Of a stretch of DNA of 64,000 bases, positions 63,072 through 64,000 are shown piece by piece. Within the stretch, counting starts at the first letter, position 1, and every line of letters begins with the position of its first letter. Made by a program: the position numbers and the translations under genes. The stretch is from the NCBI RefSeq assembly GCF_009674765.1, contig NZ_WKKF01000004.1, positions 1 to 64,000 on the forward strand, read 5' to 3'. Below the pieces are notes generated by a model, which did no database searches, was not told the DNA's origin, and worked only from the letters and a program-made list of their open reading frames with translations. This DNA is from Metabacillus idriensis. Its GTDB lineage: Bacteria > Bacillota > Bacilli > Bacillales > Bacillaceae.

Positions 63072-64000
63072 TTATACAGCTGGTCCGCCAAGTGTCTCGA
63101 TCTCAGCTGAAACATTATTGAACTTCTTGAAGTTCTGTTTGAACTTGCCTGCTAGTTCTTTTGCTTTTTCATTATAAGCATCCACGCTGTCCCAAGTTTT
63201 AATTGGCTGCAGCACTTCATCAGGTACACCTGGCACATGAATTGGAATTTGAAGTCCAAAGTTTTTATCTGTGACAGTTTCTACATTGTCTAATTCACCT
63301 TCAAGAGCGGCTTGAACCATTGCGCGGGTATATTTCAGTTTCATGCGCTGGCCAGTTCCGTATTCTCCGCCAGTCCAGCCTGTGTTTACTAAGAATACAT
63401 TAGCCTGATGCTCATCAATTTTCCGGCCGAGCATCTCGGCATAAACAGTAGCAGGAAGCGGGAGGAAAGGCGATCCAAAGCATGTTGAGAATGTAGCCTG
63501 AGGTGATGTAATGCCGCGTTCAGTTCCAGCTAGCTTGCTGGTGTATCCGCTTAAAAAGTGGTACATAGCCTGTTCTTTTGTTAACTTGCTGATAGGAGGC
63601 AGAACGCCAAATGCATCAGCCGTTAAAAAGACAATTGTATGAGGGTGGCCGGCAATACTAGGCTTCACAATGTTATCCATTGCTTCAAGCGGGTAGGCCG
63701 CTCTTGTGTTTTCAGTAAAGAAAGTATCATCATAGTCAGCAATTCTTGTATCATCGTCAAGGACTACATTTTCAAGCACTGATCCGAATCTTATTGCATC
63801 AAAAATTTGAGGCTCTTTTTCACGTGAGAGGTTGATGCACTTGGCATAACAGCCTCCTTCGATATTAAAAACACCTGCATTTGACCAGCCGTGCTCATCA
63901 TCACCGATTAATTTGCGTTTTGGATCAGCGGAAAGGGTTGTTTTTCCTGTTCCTGACAGACCGAAGAAAAGGGCAACATCGCCTTCCTGGCCAACATTTG
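63072..64000 (-). CDS. pckA: Phosphoenolpyruvate carboxykinase (ATP) PckA, 3' part
   Basis: About 309 C-terminal residues are in the window; the 5' end lies beyond position 64000. The reading frame is open to the edge. It contains the ATP P-loop [11 protein letters not shown] and the metal site [19 protein letters not shown], then [18 protein letters not shown] and [10 protein letters not shown]. Converts oxaloacetate to PEP for gluconeogenesis. Partial only because of the window edge. Confidence 0.96.
   Translation of the reverse strand, partial: NVGQEGDVALFFGLSGTGKTTLSADPKRKLIGDDEHGWSNAGVFNIEGGCYAKCINLSREKEPQIFDAIRFGSVLENVVLDDDTRIADYDDTFFTENTRAAYPLEAMDNIVKPSIAGHPHTIVFLTADAFGVLPPISKLTKEQAMYHFLSGYTSKLAGTERGITSPQATFSTCFGSPFLPLPATVYAEMLGRKIDEHQANVFLVNTGWTGGEYGTGQRMKLKYTRAMVQAALEGELDNVETVTDKNFGLQIPIHVPGVPDEVLQPIKTWDSVDAYNEKAKELAGKFKQNFKKFNNVSAEIETLGGPAV

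Overview
The window looks like the chromosome of a low-GC Gram-positive spore-former of the Bacillaceae, related to but distinct from Bacillus subtilis. This is inference from gene order and not from a database search. The order trnB-like tRNA array - glgBCDAP - yteA - menFDHBEC - mntABCD - ythAB - rpmE2 - ytiB - yidD - luxS - ytzI - dps - ytkC - ytkD - ytlACD - ytmAB - pckA is close to what I remember of the B. subtilis 3.1 Mb region. TTG starts, AGGAGG-type ribosome binding sites and sigma-A/sigma-B promoter forms also fit.

Layout. 1-1.8 kb: sixteen tRNA genes in trnB order, plus a 5' fragment of tRNA-Phe. 1.8-3.0 kb: a dispersed repeat (called R1 here) interrupted by a 52-bp tandem array. 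3.0-11.0 kb: a five-gene glycogen operon. 11-14.7 kb: an AIM24-family protein, an SRPBCC protein, YteA and MenA. 15.0-22.6 kb: the menaquinone genes menF-D-H-B and menE-C. 23.0-26.9 kb: an ABC manganese importer behind a promoter carrying MntR-like boxes. 27.0-29.7 kb: a DUF1540 mini-protein and a cytochrome bd-type oxidase (ythAB).

29.8-50 kb is the most interesting part, a zinc-starvation region built around the conserved ytiA-ytiB-luxS genes. Six palindromes matching the Zur box (core TCGTAAT-N-ATTACGA) lie at the promoters of rpmE2, znuA, a yciC/zagA-type GTPase, a metallophore biosynthesis operon, a metallophore uptake operon and rpsN2. The metallophore genes are a nicotianamine-synthase-like CntL, an opine dehydrogenase CntM, a DMT exporter, the oligopeptide/nickel-type importer CntABCDF and a MATE transporter. 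No histidine racemase (cntK) is present, so an L-histidine-based opine zincophore is predicted. Around these genes lie the zinc-independent paralogues RpmE2, RpsN2 and FolE2, two G3E GTPases, an orphan ZnuA, a UPF0718/TIGR03943 permease pair, PurU, and a tiny Fur-type fbpAB operon that falls below normal ORF cut-offs.

50-64 kb: a secreted subtilase, YtzI, Dps behind a sigma-B-like promoter, a holin-family membrane protein (YtkC), YtkD Nudix hydrolase, an intracellular subtilase with the LIPY propeptide motif, the YtlACD ABC transporter, YtmA, YtmB, a FusB-type EF-G-binding protein and a CD3324-family protein bracketed by inverted R1 copies, a dicarboxylate symporter, and the 3' part of pckA running off the window end.

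Two dispersed non-coding repeat families recur: R1 (four copies) and R2 (six copies, two in tandem). Three R2 copies end exactly at the stop codon of a minus-strand gene. All functional statements rest on motif reading and remembered family knowledge; no search was run.
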